Origin: an uncultured Opitutia bacterium
GTDB taxonomy: Bacteria; Verrucomicrobiota; Verrucomicrobiia; Opitutales; Opitutaceae
Direction: 5' to 3'
NCBI GenBank assembly: GCA_937952235.1
Contig: CALFZM010000373.1
Span: 1 to 38,753, forward strand
DNA length: 38,753 nucleotides
Under the pieces are notes generated by a model. It had not been told where the DNA came from, did no database searches, and saw only the letters and a list, made by a program, of their open reading frames with translations. Positions 23,645 to 32,283 of the stretch are shown here, one piece after another (within the stretch, counting starts at the first letter, position 1; the number at the start of each line of letters is the position of its first letter). A program made the translations under genes and the position numbers.

Positions 23645-26334
23645 GATTTCGCCCCGTCCTTCTCGCGCTCGCGCTCACGCCGTCGCTCTCACCGCTGTCC
23701 GCCGCCACGCCGTCGGTCCCGGCCGACCTCGTGTTCGCCGAAACCGGCGGGCTGGTCGCCGTCGAGGCCGAGCACTTCTCCAGGCAGGAGCAGACGGAGA
23801 AACGCGCCTGGCTGGTGTTCACGCCCACGCAGCGGCCGCGACGCGCACCCGACACCGACGGCACGCACCTCGCGGGTGCGAGCGGTGGCGCGTACCTCGA
23901 GGCACTGCCCGACACGCGCTGGACGCACGACGAGCGGCTGGTCCACGGCGAGAATTTCTCCAACGAGCCCGGCCGGATCGCCGTGCTGTCGTACCGGGTC
24001 AACTTCTCGACGCCAGGCCGGTATCATTTCTGGGCGCGCACCTACTCCACCGGAGGTGAGGACAACGGGATGCACGTCGGACTGAACGGCACCTGGCCGG
24101 AAAGCGGCCGCCGCTGGCAGACCGTGAAGAAGAACGCGTGGACCTGGGACAGCCGCCAGCGCACGGAAGCGGTCCACGCGGGGGTGCCGGGGCAGCTGTT
24201 CCTCGACGTCCCCGTCGCGGGCGAGCACGTGGTCCAGATCTCCCTGCGCGAGGACGGGTTCGAACTCGACAAGTGGCTCATGACCACGGATCCGAAGTAC
24301 GTGCCCGAGGGCACCGGTCCTGCCGCCGTCGCTAACCGGGGTGTGATCCCGGCCCCGCACCCCGTTCCGGCCGGTTATCAGGAACTGGCCGCGCCGACCC
24401 CGGCGCCTCCGTCTGCCGCCAAGGGCGCCAAAGCCGCGAAATCCGCCAAGACAGCGACGGGAGCCGCGCCTGCCACCTCCGCGACAACCGTCACCGCCGC
24501 GTCGCTCAAGCTCGACGGCACCGGCTTTTGTCTCGACCGGGGCCAGTGGGCCGCGATCGCTCCCGACCAGCGCAAGGAAGCTGCGGTCACGTTCACCGTG
24601 CCGGTCGGCAACGGCCGTTACCATGTCACGCTGCACGCAATCGGAGAAAATGACGGCTCCTCCGAGTTCGAGGTCTGGCTCGCCGGCAGACAGGTCGGCC
24701 GCTTTGTCTGCCCGTTGTCGAACGAGATGTTCGAGGAGGGAGAGCGCTACACGCAGACGTGGCACGGCGTGGAGGTCAGCGAAGGCACGCTCGTCGAGGT
24801 GCGCGCCAAGGTCGGCTCCCGCGACGGACAGGAATGGAGCCGGGGCCGCTGGGCCAGGCTGGTCTTCCAACCCGTTCCCGGCGGCGGCGGACACGGGCAG
24901 TCGCAGCTCGCCCTCGCCCGGGAACAGCGGGCGAGAGTGTTCCGGCCGGTGCCGCGCCAGCCGCATGGCGACGGCGCCGTGCGCATCTCGGGCGAGCTGC
25001 GGGCGTGGCACAAGGTCACGCTCGAGCTCGCCGGCCCGTTCGCGGCCGAGACCGACACCGCGCCGAACCCCTTCACCGACTACCGCTGCGACGTCACGTT
25101 CACCCACGAGTCCGGCTCGCCCAGCCACACGGTGCCGGGATACTTCGCCGCCGACGGCCGCGCGGCCGAGACCTCCGCCACGGCCGGCACCGCGTGGCGC
25201 GCGCACCTGTCGCCCGACCTGCCCGGCCGGTGGCACTACCGCGTCGCCTTCACCCACGGCCCGCGCGCGGCGACCCACGGCGGCGGCGCGCCACTCGCGC
25301 CCTTCGACGGCCGGAGCGGATCCTTCACCGTCGGCACCTCCGACAAGACCGGTGCGGACTTCCGCGCCCGCGGCCGGCTCGTGTATCGCGGTGGCCATTA
25401 CCTCATCCGCGCCGGCACCGGCGAGCCGTTCCTCAAGGCCGGCGCCGATGCTCCGGAGACGCTCCTCGCCTATGCCGACTTCGACGACACGCTCGCGCTG
25501 AAGAAGGAAGTCCCGCTCAAAACCTGGTCGCCCCACGTCGCCGACTGGCGCCCCGGCGACCCGACGTGGCAGGGCGGCAAGGGCAAGGGCCTGATCGGCG
25601 CGGTGAACTACCTCGCGGGCAAGGGCGTCAACGCGGTCTCGTTTCTCACCTACAACGCCGCCGGCGACGGCGACAACATCTGGCCCTTTGTCGCGCGCGA
25701 CGAGAAGCTGCACTACGACTGCTCCCGGCTCGACCAGTGGGAAACGGTCTTCGCGCATGCGCAGGCGCGGGGCGTCTTCCTCCACTTCAAGCTGCAGGAG
25801 AACGAGAATGACGACCACCGCGCCGGAGCGAACAAGCACCCGAAGGTGATTCCCGAGGCGCTCGACGGCGGCGCCACCGGCGTCGAGCGGCGCCTGTATT
25901 TCCGCGAGCTCATCGCGCGCTTCGGCCATCACCTCGCGCTCAACTGGAATCTCGGCGAGGAGAACACGCAGACGCCGGAAGAACAGCGCGCGATGGCGGA
26001 GTTCATCCGCGACACCGATCCCTACGATCACCTGATCGTGATCCACAGTTTTCCCGCGCAGCAGGACGAGGTCTATGAGAACCTGCTCGGCGCGAAGTCC
26101 GTGCTGACCGGCGCCTCCGCGCAGAACAGCTGGAAGGCGGCCCACCAGCAGACGCTGCGCTGGGTCCGCGCCTCCGCCGCCGTCGGCCGCCCGTGGGTCG
26201 TATGCAACGACGAGCAGAACCCCGCCAACCAGGGCGTGCCGCCCGATCCCGGGTACCGCGGCTACGCCGGCAGGAACGCCAGCGGCAATCCCGTCGGCTA
26301 CGACCTCCACGACATCCGGAAGGCGACGCTCTGA
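23641..26334 (+). CDS. secreted DUF5060-type glycoside hydrolase, cut short by an in-frame TGA
   Basis: The 897 residues up to the TGA at 26332-26334 begin with a signal peptide (MRFRPVLLALALTPSLSPLSAA). A carbohydrate-binding-like domain follows (VAVEAEHFSRQEQTEKRAW, residues 35-250), then a Lys/Ala-rich linker around 255-290, a second beta domain, and a DUF5060 domain (VTLELAGPFAAETD to WHYRVAFTHG). A TIM-barrel catalytic part of the DUF4038/apiosidase-like kind comes next. It has GEPFLKAGADAPETLLAY, NAVSFLTYNAAGDGDNIWPF, the likely acid/base in NWNLGEENTQ and a likely nucleophile in CNDEQNP. The open frame continues unchanged after the TGA to 26766, so the intact gene would encode 1041 residues. 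The ATG overlaps the kinase stop. The substrate is probably a plant or algal polysaccharide. Confidence 0.8.
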   Translation: MRFRPVLLALALTPSLSPLSAATPSVPADLVFAETGGLVAVEAEHFSRQEQTEKRAWLVFTPTQRPRRAPDTDGTHLAGASGGAYLEALPDTRWTHDERLVHGENFSNEPGRIAVLSYRVNFSTPGRYHFWARTYSTGGEDNGMHVGLNGTWPESGRRWQTVKKNAWTWDSRQRTEAVHAGVPGQLFLDVPVAGEHVVQISLREDGFELDKWLMTTDPKYVPEGTGPAAVANRGVIPAPHPVPAGYQELAAPTPAPPSAAKGAKAAKSAKTATGAAPATSATTVTAASLKLDGTGFCLDRGQWAAIAPDQRKEAAVTFTVPVGNGRYHVTLHAIGENDGSSEFEVWLAGRQVGRFVCPLSNEMFEEGERYTQTWHGVEVSEGTLVEVRAKVGSRDGQEWSRGRWARLVFQPVPGGGGHGQSQLALAREQRARVFRPVPRQPHGDGAVRISGELRAWHKVTLELAGPFAAETDTAPNPFTDYRCDVTFTHESGSPSHTVPGYFAADGRAAETSATAGTAWRAHLSPDLPGRWHYRVAFTHGPRAATHGGGAPLAPFDGRSGSFTVGTSDKTGADFRARGRLVYRGGHYLIRAGTGEPFLKAGADAPETLLAYADFDDTLALKKEVPLKTWSPHVADWRPGDPTWQGGKGKGLIGAVNYLAGKGVNAVSFLTYNAAGDGDNIWPFVARDEKLHYDCSRLDQWETVFAHAQARGVFLHFKLQENENDDHRAGANKHPKVIPEALDGGATGVERRLYFRELIARFGHHLALNWNLGEENTQTPEEQRAMAEFIRDTDPYDHLIVIHSFPAQQDEVYENLLGAKSVLTGASAQNSWKAAHQQTLRWVRASAAVGRPWVVCNDEQNPANQGVPPDPGYRGYAGRNASGNPVGYDLHDIRKATL

Positions 26335-26766
26335 GGCACCCTCATGGCCGGCGGCGCCGGCGTGGAGTACTATTTCGGATACGCGCTTCCCGAGAACGAT
26401 CTCCTGCTCGAGGATTTCCGCAGCCGCGACCGGTCGTGGGACTACTGCCGCATCGCCCTGGAGTTCTTCTCCCGCGAGAAGATTCCGCTGCTGCGCATGA
26501 CCAACGCCGACGAGCTCGTCGGCAACGCCGCGCACGACAACTCCGTGTACTGCCTCGCGCAGCCGGGCGAACTCTACCTGGTCTACCTGCCGGCCGGCGG
26601 CGCGGCCCGGCTCGATCTCTCCGCCGCCGCCGGCGACTTCACCGTGGCCTGGTTCAATCCCCGCGAAGGCGGCGCCTTGCAGCCGTCCGGCACTGTCCGG
26701 GGCGGCGCCCGCGTCACGCTCTCGGCCCCCAACGCCGACGACTGGCTCGCCATCGTGCGCCGCTAG
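26335..26766 (+). pseudogene. C-terminal part of the glycoside hydrolase, beyond the in-frame TGA
   Basis: These codons lie in the same frame as the preceding gene and read GTLMAGGAGVEYYFGYALPE directly after the stop, the last strand of the barrel in this family. Relatives have Trp at the stop position (LWG.LMAGGAGVEYYFGY), so a TGG-to-TGA change explains the interruption. The end (DFTVAWFNPREGGAL to DDWLAIVRR) resembles the C-terminal 'putative collagen-binding' beta-sandwich found on such enzymes. An ATG at 26344 could in principle restart translation, but an isolated 140-residue fragment without a signal peptide would not be exported. Read error, recent nonsense mutation and readthrough cannot be separated from this sequence. 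Confidence 0.75.
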
Positions 26767-26853
26767 CGCCGAAGCCCTGCCGGCCGCAATTCCCGGCTCC
26801 GATTCCCGCGCCGCACGCACGACCTTCCCCCTCGCATCCCGCCCTTTCCACCC

Positions 26854-29800
26854 ATGAAACCCCACTGGCACGCCCCTAGCCTCATTGCACTTCTCGCCGG
26901 ACTGACCGCCGCGGCGATCCGCGCCCAGACGCCACCTCCCGCGGAGAAAAGCTCCGTCGTCGAACTCTCTCCCTTCGTCATCCAGGCCGACACGGAAACC
27001 GGCTGGGTGGCCACGCAGACCCTCGCCGGCTCGCGCATGAAAACGGACTTCAAGGACCTCGCGCAGCCGATGGAGGTGATGACGATGGATTTCATGCGCG
27101 ACCTCGGGGTGAACAATTTCGAGCAGGCGCTCATCTACTCGACCAACATCGAGGGTCGCGACGAGATCGTCGACGGCGATGGCCTCGGCTTCGGCGTCTT
27201 CCAGCCGCGCAACACCACCCGCGTCCGCGGCCTCACCGGCGCCACGCTCTCGCGCAATTTCTTCGAGGCCGGCATGCCGACCGACAACTACAACCTCGAT
27301 CGCATCACCATCGCGCGGGGACCCAACGCGATCCTCTTCGGCCTGGGCAGCCCGTCGGGAATCGTAGACGTCAGCCTCCAGCGCGCGAACCTCCAGCGCC
27401 GCAGCGTCAGCACCGAGCTCCAGTACAGTTCGGAGGACTCCCGCCGCGCCTCGCTGAATTTCAACCAGCCGATCGTCAAGGGTAAGGTCGCCCTGCGCGC
27501 CGCCTTCCTCTCCGAGGAGTCGCAGACCTTCGCGAAGCCCAACCTCGACCGGCAGGACCGCTACTACGGCGCCATCACCGCCCAGCCATTCAAGCACACG
27601 ACGATCTCCGTGCATGGGGAGAAGGTGGAGCGCTTCAGCAACCGCGCGCCACGCATCACGCCCGTGGACGCCATCTCCGTCTGGGAGACCGCCGGCAGCG
27701 TGCGGGGCACGCCCTACGCCGCGGACCGGCCGGTCTTCGACAATCGCGCCACGGGCGCCGTCAACCCCGGCAACTTCACGCTGGGAAACCTCGCCAACCA
27801 CCCGATCTTCGCGCGCCAGGGCAACCCGGCCGTCTGGCTCTTCGGCGCCGGCGCGGGCCTCGACGGAACGTTCCGCAGTTGGAACAACGCCGTCGCGACG
27901 CGCCAGCCCCAGGAGATCCCGGCCGCCCTCAATCCCTACGACTCGCTCGACCGCCAGGCCTTCACGCTCGGGGACGAGCGCGCCTCGCCCTTCGACGTCA
28001 ATCTCTACGGCATGAGCCGCGGCCAGCGCCTGCGTTCCGATCTGGTCAACGTGTTCGTCGAGCAGCGCCTCGCGCCGGACCTGCACCTCGAGCTTGCCTA
28101 CAACCAGGAGGACCTCGACGAACGCACCGCGGATTCCGGGTTCGGGGCGAACACGATCCTGGTCGACGCGAACCGCTACCTGCCCGACGGCACGACGCTC
28201 AATCCCAACGCCGGCCGCTTCTACATCCAGGGCCGGGCCACGGGCAGCGAGGTCTGGGAGAATCGCGAGGACTGGCGCGCGACGCTGTCCTATGAATTCG
28301 ATTTCGGCCGGCGCTTCTCGTCCCACCGTTTCTTGAAATGGCTCGGCCGCAATCGACTCGCCGGGCTCGTTTCCGGCTCCGAATCGATCAGCCGCCGGCA
28401 GCAGCTCCAGCGCGGCATTCTCGAGCAGACGCCCACCGTCGCGGGCGTCACGTACCCGACCGGCTCCGTCGGCGCGCCCACCGGCACCGGCGCGCAGCTT
28501 TGGGCGACCAACGGCGCGCGGGATTTCCACACGCGCCTCTACCTCGACGGTTCCGCCGGCAGCCATGCCTTTCATCCGTTCGGCGATCTCTTCGGCACGT
28601 GGCGGTTCACCGATGCCGCCGGCCGGCCCATGAACGCCTGGCTGTTCGACTCGCCCTACACGAGCCGTGAGGGCTGGAAGCTTGTGCGCACCGGCTCCGG
28701 GCCCGAGGGCACCCGCTCCAACGTCCAGACGCAGATGTTCGCCTGGCAGAACTACCTCCTGAAAGACCGGCTCGTGCTGCTCTTCGGCTACCGCAAGGAC
28801 ACGGCGAAAAGCGCGACGATCGACCCGATCTATCAGGTGCGGGACTGGAGCGGGCTCTACCCGAGCGTCGAGGTCGCGCGCTTCGGCGGCTGGGGCGCGA
28901 GCCAGTCGGGCATCACCCGCACGTACGGCACGGTGTTCCACCTCACCCCGTGGGCATCGCTCACGTACAATCGCTCAGACACGTTCCAGCCGAACATCGG
29001 CCGCTTCGATCCCTTCGGCCGCGAATACCCGGGCGCGGTCGGCCTGGGCGAGGACGCCGGTGTTTCCCTCGGGCTTTTCGGCGGGAAGCTCGTCGCGCGC
29101 GCGAGCTATTTCACCAACACCGCCGGTCCGACCCGCGCGGGCAACCAGGGTTTCAACGACCCTTTCCGCGACCAGCTCTACAACATCGACAACGCCATGC
29201 GCACCCTCGATCCGCAGCTCCCCGTGCTCGGCGCCGGTGCGGGCGGTTACCGGGAGAAGGGCCGCGCGAACTACTGGGTGATGTTCGACGGCGAGGCGAA
29301 GGGCTACGAACTCGACCTGAGCTGGCTGCCCAACCGCCACTGGAGCTTCAAGGCCAACGCGGCCAAGCAGGAGTCGACCGAATCCAACATCGGCACCGAG
29401 TGGTTCGAGTGGATGGCCGCGCGCCTGCCCGTCTGGCGCGCGCTCAACGTGCCGGAAGGCGGCAAGACCAACCCGCGCGACGTCGACGGCAATGGCACCA
29501 TCGGCACCTGGACGTGGACCACCGCCCCCTTCGATGGCAACAATCCCGCGGCGAAGACCTTTGAGCGGTACTTCAACGAGGACGTCGGCTCCGCCGTCGC
29601 CTTCATCAAGGCGGTCGACGGCCGTGGCCGCAGCCAGGGTCGCGGTCTGCGGTGGAATTTCATCGCCGACTACAAGTTCACCGAGGGCCGGCTCCGGGGG
29701 CTTGGCACCAACGTGGCCTTCCGCTACCGCTCCGCGCCCAATCTCGGCTACGGCCTGAAAACGTTGCCGGATGGCACGGTGAGCTTCGACCTCGCCAAGC

Positions 29801-30021
29801 CGCTCGAGGGGAAGAACGAGTTCTACACGGACGTCGGGGTAAACTACCGCGGGACTGCGAAGTATTTCGGCGGCGTCAAATATCGCGTGCAGCTCAACGT
29901 GCGCAACCTGCTCGAACCCGATCGCATCGTGCCCAATCGCGTGCTCTCCACCGGGCAGTACGTCGCCTGGGCCCGCGTCGAACCGCGGCTGTTCGTGTTC
30001 ACGGTCGGTTTCGATCTGTGA
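26854..30021 (+). CDS. TonB-dependent receptor (second of two)
   Basis: This 1055-residue outer-membrane receptor starts with a signal peptide (SLIALLAGLTAAAIRAQ). The motif VVELSPFVIQADTETGWVA is parallel to LKLSPFEVRAEDASGYVA in the first receptor. The plug core is visible in TTRVRGLTGATLSRNFFEAG, DRITIARGPNAILFG and GSPSGIVDVSLQRANL. The remainder is a beta-barrel ending VFTVGFDL, close to a terminal aromatic residue. It lies 87 bp after the glycoside hydrolase frame on the same strand and probably imports the oligosaccharides that enzyme releases. The two receptors resemble each other only in the N-terminal quarter, so they probably carry different ligands. Confidence 0.93.
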   Translation: MKPHWHAPSLIALLAGLTAAAIRAQTPPPAEKSSVVELSPFVIQADTETGWVATQTLAGSRMKTDFKDLAQPMEVMTMDFMRDLGVNNFEQALIYSTNIEGRDEIVDGDGLGFGVFQPRNTTRVRGLTGATLSRNFFEAGMPTDNYNLDRITIARGPNAILFGLGSPSGIVDVSLQRANLQRRSVSTELQYSSEDSRRASLNFNQPIVKGKVALRAAFLSEESQTFAKPNLDRQDRYYGAITAQPFKHTTISVHGEKVERFSNRAPRITPVDAISVWETAGSVRGTPYAADRPVFDNRATGAVNPGNFTLGNLANHPIFARQGNPAVWLFGAGAGLDGTFRSWNNAVATRQPQEIPAALNPYDSLDRQAFTLGDERASPFDVNLYGMSRGQRLRSDLVNVFVEQRLAPDLHLELAYNQEDLDERTADSGFGANTILVDANRYLPDGTTLNPNAGRFYIQGRATGSEVWENREDWRATLSYEFDFGRRFSSHRFLKWLGRNRLAGLVSGSESISRRQQLQRGILEQTPTVAGVTYPTGSVGAPTGTGAQLWATNGARDFHTRLYLDGSAGSHAFHPFGDLFGTWRFTDAAGRPMNAWLFDSPYTSREGWKLVRTGSGPEGTRSNVQTQMFAWQNYLLKDRLVLLFGYRKDTAKSATIDPIYQVRDWSGLYPSVEVARFGGWGASQSGITRTYGTVFHLTPWASLTYNRSDTFQPNIGRFDPFGREYPGAVGLGEDAGVSLGLFGGKLVARASYFTNTAGPTRAGNQGFNDPFRDQLYNIDNAMRTLDPQLPVLGAGAGGYREKGRANYWVMFDGEAKGYELDLSWLPNRHWSFKANAAKQESTESNIGTEWFEWMAARLPVWRALNVPEGGKTNPRDVDGNGTIGTWTWTTAPFDGNNPAAKTFERYFNEDVGSAVAFIKAVDGRGRSQGRGLRWNFIADYKFTEGRLRGLGTNVAFRYRSAPNLGYGLKTLPDGTVSFDLAKPLEGKNEFYTDVGVNYRGTAKYFGGVKYRVQLNVRNLLEPDRIVPNRVLSTGQYVAWARVEPRLFVFTVGFDL

Positions 30022-30048
30022 CGCGCCGAGCCGGTACCGTTCAGGAAA

Positions 30049-30109
30049 GGTGGTGCCGCGTGTCCCCAGGCGGCTGACGTTCCACCGATCCGTCCGCAGC
30101 GGCTTGGGG
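30049..30109 (-). repeat. 76-bp REP-doublet element, copy E (truncated)
   Basis: The element begins GGTGGTGCCGCGTGTCCCC and runs through the spacer (GACGTTCCACCGATCC) into GCAGCGGCTTGGGG, where it stops abruptly. The last 15 bp that should close the second hairpin are missing. The next bases (from 30111) form a receiver-domain remnant, so the junction may record a deletion or insertion. Confidence 0.8.
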
Positions 30110-30110
30110 T

Positions 30111-30218
30111 CGTCACTTCCGCGCCGATCCCGCCTTTGACCAGACCGTGCTCGTGGCGCTCACCGGGTTCGGCGCCGTGGTCGACCCCAAGAGTCCGGCG
30201 CCCGAAGGTGTGAGGTGA
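30111..30218 (+). pseudogene. remnant of a response-regulator receiver domain
   Basis: Thirty-five codons ending in TGA read HFRADPAFDQTVLVALTGFG followed by about a dozen unrelated residues. The pattern RxDPAxxxTVLVALTGxG is that of the fourth beta strand and conserved Thr of receiver domains on hybrid kinases. No start codon, upstream phospho-acceptor or downstream Lys region is present. It is a fragment of about 23 residues with no other part of the gene nearby. It directly abuts truncated repeat E. The similarity is judged by eye. Confidence 0.45.
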
Positions 30219-30309
30219 GGCCTGAGGTGTTCGATTGTCCTCAAATCCGAAATCCGACCCGGAACTGCCCGGACATTCATCTGACTATTGCGGCATCCCA
30301 TTCCCCCAC

Positions 30310-30489
30310 ATGAAACCAAGCACCCAAAATAAACTCAAAGGTACCGCGAACGTAGTTAAGGGCAAAACCAAGGAACTGGCCGGCAGAGCGGCCAACAAGC
30401 CGGCGCTGACACTCGAAGGCAAGGCGCAGAAAACCGGCGGCAAGATCCAGCAGTCGGTGGGCAAATCCCAGAGCCGCAAAGGTCGCTGA
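30310..30489 (+). CDS. CsbD-like small stress protein
   Basis: This 59-residue, very basic protein starts MKPSTQNKLKGTANVVKGKT and continues KELAGRAANKPALTLEGKAQ. CsbD-family proteins share NKxKGxxxxxKGKxKExxG and a second GKxxxxxGKxQ half, both visible here. The family is induced by general stress in many bacteria. Its molecular job is unknown. The ATG at 30310 puts the family motif at the N-terminus; an earlier in-frame start at 30235 adds 25 unrelated residues. It stands alone, downstream of the receiver remnant. Confidence 0.85.
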   Translation: MKPSTQNKLKGTANVVKGKTKELAGRAANKPALTLEGKAQKTGGKIQQSVGKSQSRKGR

Positions 30490-30642
30490 AGTCAGGCCCA
30501 CCGCAGATTCACCGGGGAGTCTCGCCCAACCGGGCGATCGGCGGGCGCGAGGACGCCGTGACGCGGGCGATGGAACAGTTTCACGATTCACTGTCCGTCC
30601 GTTGACGGTCAGGCTCGTCAGGCCCCTCTGCTCATTCCGATA

Positions 30643-30672
30643 CCGTACGAGTACGAGCCGTACGAGTACGAG
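30643..30672. repeat. perfect 15-bp tandem duplication
   Basis: CCGTACGAGTACGAG occurs twice in a row without a mismatch. Each unit itself contains GTACGA twice. The array is short and lies in non-coding DNA 59 bp before repeat copy F. Confidence 0.85.
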
Positions 30673-30730
30673 TTGCGGGCCGCACATGCACCCTGCGCTG
30701 ACCTGATCCCCTCCGACCGGGCCGCTCTGA

Positions 30731-30806
30731 GGTGGCGCGGCTTGTCCCCAAGCCGCTGCGGTCGGATCAGCCGAACGTCAGACGTTTGGGGACAAGCGGT
30801 TCCTCC
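30731..30806 (+). repeat. 76-bp REP-doublet element, copy F (diverged, stem partly compensated)
   Basis: The left hairpin GCGGCTTG-TCCC-CAAGCCGC is perfect. In the right hairpin the usual CCTG/CAGG inner stem has become TTTG/CAAG: one C-G pair is replaced by T-A and another by a T-G wobble, so the inner stem still forms. The outer part of that stem is weaker. Ends are GGTGGCG and CCTCC. Confidence 0.85.
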
Positions 30807-30894
30807 CTGGAAATCCGGCGGACTTCCGCCGCCTCCGCGCCAATTCACGCCCGCTTCATCAGGACTTCACCCTTCCAGGCCAAGATGGGGACGC

Positions 30895-32283
30895 ATGATC
30901 GTTTCCCTTCTTCGTCCCATTTCCCGAGCACTCGCGGCGCTGGCGCTCGGTGTCTTGGCGCTTTCAAGCACGCGCGCCGCGACCACCCACCTGACGACCC
31001 GCATGGAGCAGGTGGTGCAGAAGCAGGTCGGAGCCGACCGCTTCACCGGCGCCGTGCTCGTGGCGCGGAACGGTGAGGTGATCTTTGATCGCGCCTACGG
31101 TCTGGCCAATCGCGAGTGGGAGATTCCGAACACGCCGGAGACACATTTCCGGATCGGGTCCGTCACCAAGCAGTTCACGGCGGTGGCGACGCTGTTGCTG
31201 GCGGAGCGCGGCAAGCTGAAGCTCACCGACCCCGTCTCGGCGCACTGGACGGGCGCTCCGGAAACGTGGAGCAAAGTCACGCTGCATCACCTCCTGACGC
31301 AGACCTCAGGGATTCCCAATGTCACCCGCGACCCCGAGTTCATCCGGTGGAAGTTCCTGCCCACGACGGTGCGCGAGATGGTGGGCCGTTTCCGCGATCA
31401 ACCGCTGGAGTTCGCGCCGGGCGAGCGCCACGCGTACAGCAATTCCAACTACCTCGTGCTGGGACTGGTCATCGAAGAGGTGAGCGGGCGGACCTTCGGT
31501 GAATTCCTGCGGGAAAACATCCTGGACCCGCTCGGGCTGAACCGCACCGGGCTGGACTCGAACCTTGAGCTTCTGCCGCGCCGCGCGAGCGGCTACTGGG
31601 TCCGGGGCGAGCGCATCGGCAACGCGCCGTACAGCGACATGTCGGTGCCGCACGCGGCGGGCGCGATGTATTCGACGACCCATGACTTGTGGCGCTGGGC
31701 TGAGGCCGTGCTGGGACCCGGCGGCGGGCTTCTCAGCGCCGAGTCGCGGACCAAGCTGCTGACGCCCGCACGGGACAACTATGCCTGCGGTCTGCGCGTG
31801 GCGGACTTTCAGGGGCGCAAAGTGGTGGAGCATGGCGGAAACATCGCCGGATTCTCGTCTCATCTTCGCCACTATCCCGACCAAGGGCTGACCCTTGTCG
31901 TGCTCTCGAACCTCTCGACGGGCCGGCCGGTCCCGGAAGACATCCTCCGTGAACTTGCGACCCTTGTACTCGACGGCGACGGGGGCCGGAAACCGGGGGC
32001 GCAACCCGTGCGCGTGTCCGCGGCGGCGCTGGAAGCCTACTGCGGCGTCTACGATGTCGGCCGTGGAACCCGCGTCACCTTCAAGCTGGTGAACGGCGAT
32101 CTGGCGGCGCAGCCCGAAGGAGCGCCCGAGGCGAAACGTGTCACTCCACTCTCGGAATCGACCTTTCTCCTCTCTTCCGGCGACACGGAGATCGAATTCG
32201 TCCGCGAGGCGAGCGGCAAGGTCACGCACCTGGTGATGCGTCGGGATGGCCGGATGCGCACAGCGCCGCGCGTCTCGGACTAG
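30895..32283 (+). CDS. exported serine hydrolase, beta-lactamase/class C-like family
   Basis: The 462-residue protein has a signal peptide at residues 5-29 (LLRPISRALAALALGVLAL) and a class C beta-lactamase fold. Seen catalytic motifs are SVTK (Ser89, Lys92, in FRIGSVTKQFTA), YSN (Tyr181, Asn183) and HGG (His313). A C-terminal DUF3471-like beta domain follows (YCGVYDVG to HLVMRRDG, about 385-455). Such proteins act as esterases, peptidases or D-aminopeptidases; true beta-lactamase activity is unlikely with this architecture. The ATG at 30895 gives the signal peptide. Longer frames run back into repeat F. It is monocistronic, flanked by repeats on both sides. Confidence 0.88.
   Translation: MIVSLLRPISRALAALALGVLALSSTRAATTHLTTRMEQVVQKQVGADRFTGAVLVARNGEVIFDRAYGLANREWEIPNTPETHFRIGSVTKQFTAVATLLLAERGKLKLTDPVSAHWTGAPETWSKVTLHHLLTQTSGIPNVTRDPEFIRWKFLPTTVREMVGRFRDQPLEFAPGERHAYSNSNYLVLGLVIEEVSGRTFGEFLRENILDPLGLNRTGLDSNLELLPRRASGYWVRGERIGNAPYSDMSVPHAAGAMYSTTHDLWRWAEAVLGPGGGLLSAESRTKLLTPARDNYACGLRVADFQGRKVVEHGGNIAGFSSHLRHYPDQGLTLVVLSNLSTGRPVPEDILRELATLVLDGDGGRKPGAQPVRVSAAALEAYCGVYDVGRGTRVTFKLVNGDLAAQPEGAPEAKRVTPLSESTFLLSSGDTEIEFVREASGKVTHLVMRRDGRMRTAPRVSD

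Larger units (their letters stand above)
30490..30894 (+). other. intergenic region with tandem repeat and repeat copy F
   Basis: This 405-bp gap has no convincing gene. It contains a small hairpin CCGTC-CGTT-GACGG near 30596, a perfect 15-bp tandem duplication at 30643-30672 and repeat copy F at 30731-30806. Open frames across it translate the repeat. No promoter boxes for the following hydrolase gene are clear. Confidence 0.5.

Noticed and set aside
23689..28941. Open frame of 1750 codons on the minus strand
   Set aside because: It is antisense to the glycoside hydrolase and second receptor, both of which have clear motifs. GC-rich codon use leaves the opposite strand free of stops. Its translation is Arg/Gly/Ala/Val-rich with no recognisable domain.
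30895..32283. Antibiotic-resistance beta-lactamase
   Set aside because: The motifs SVTK, YSN and HGG with a DUF3471-like tail are those of the broad serine-hydrolase/esterase group, not of typical AmpC enzymes (KTG).
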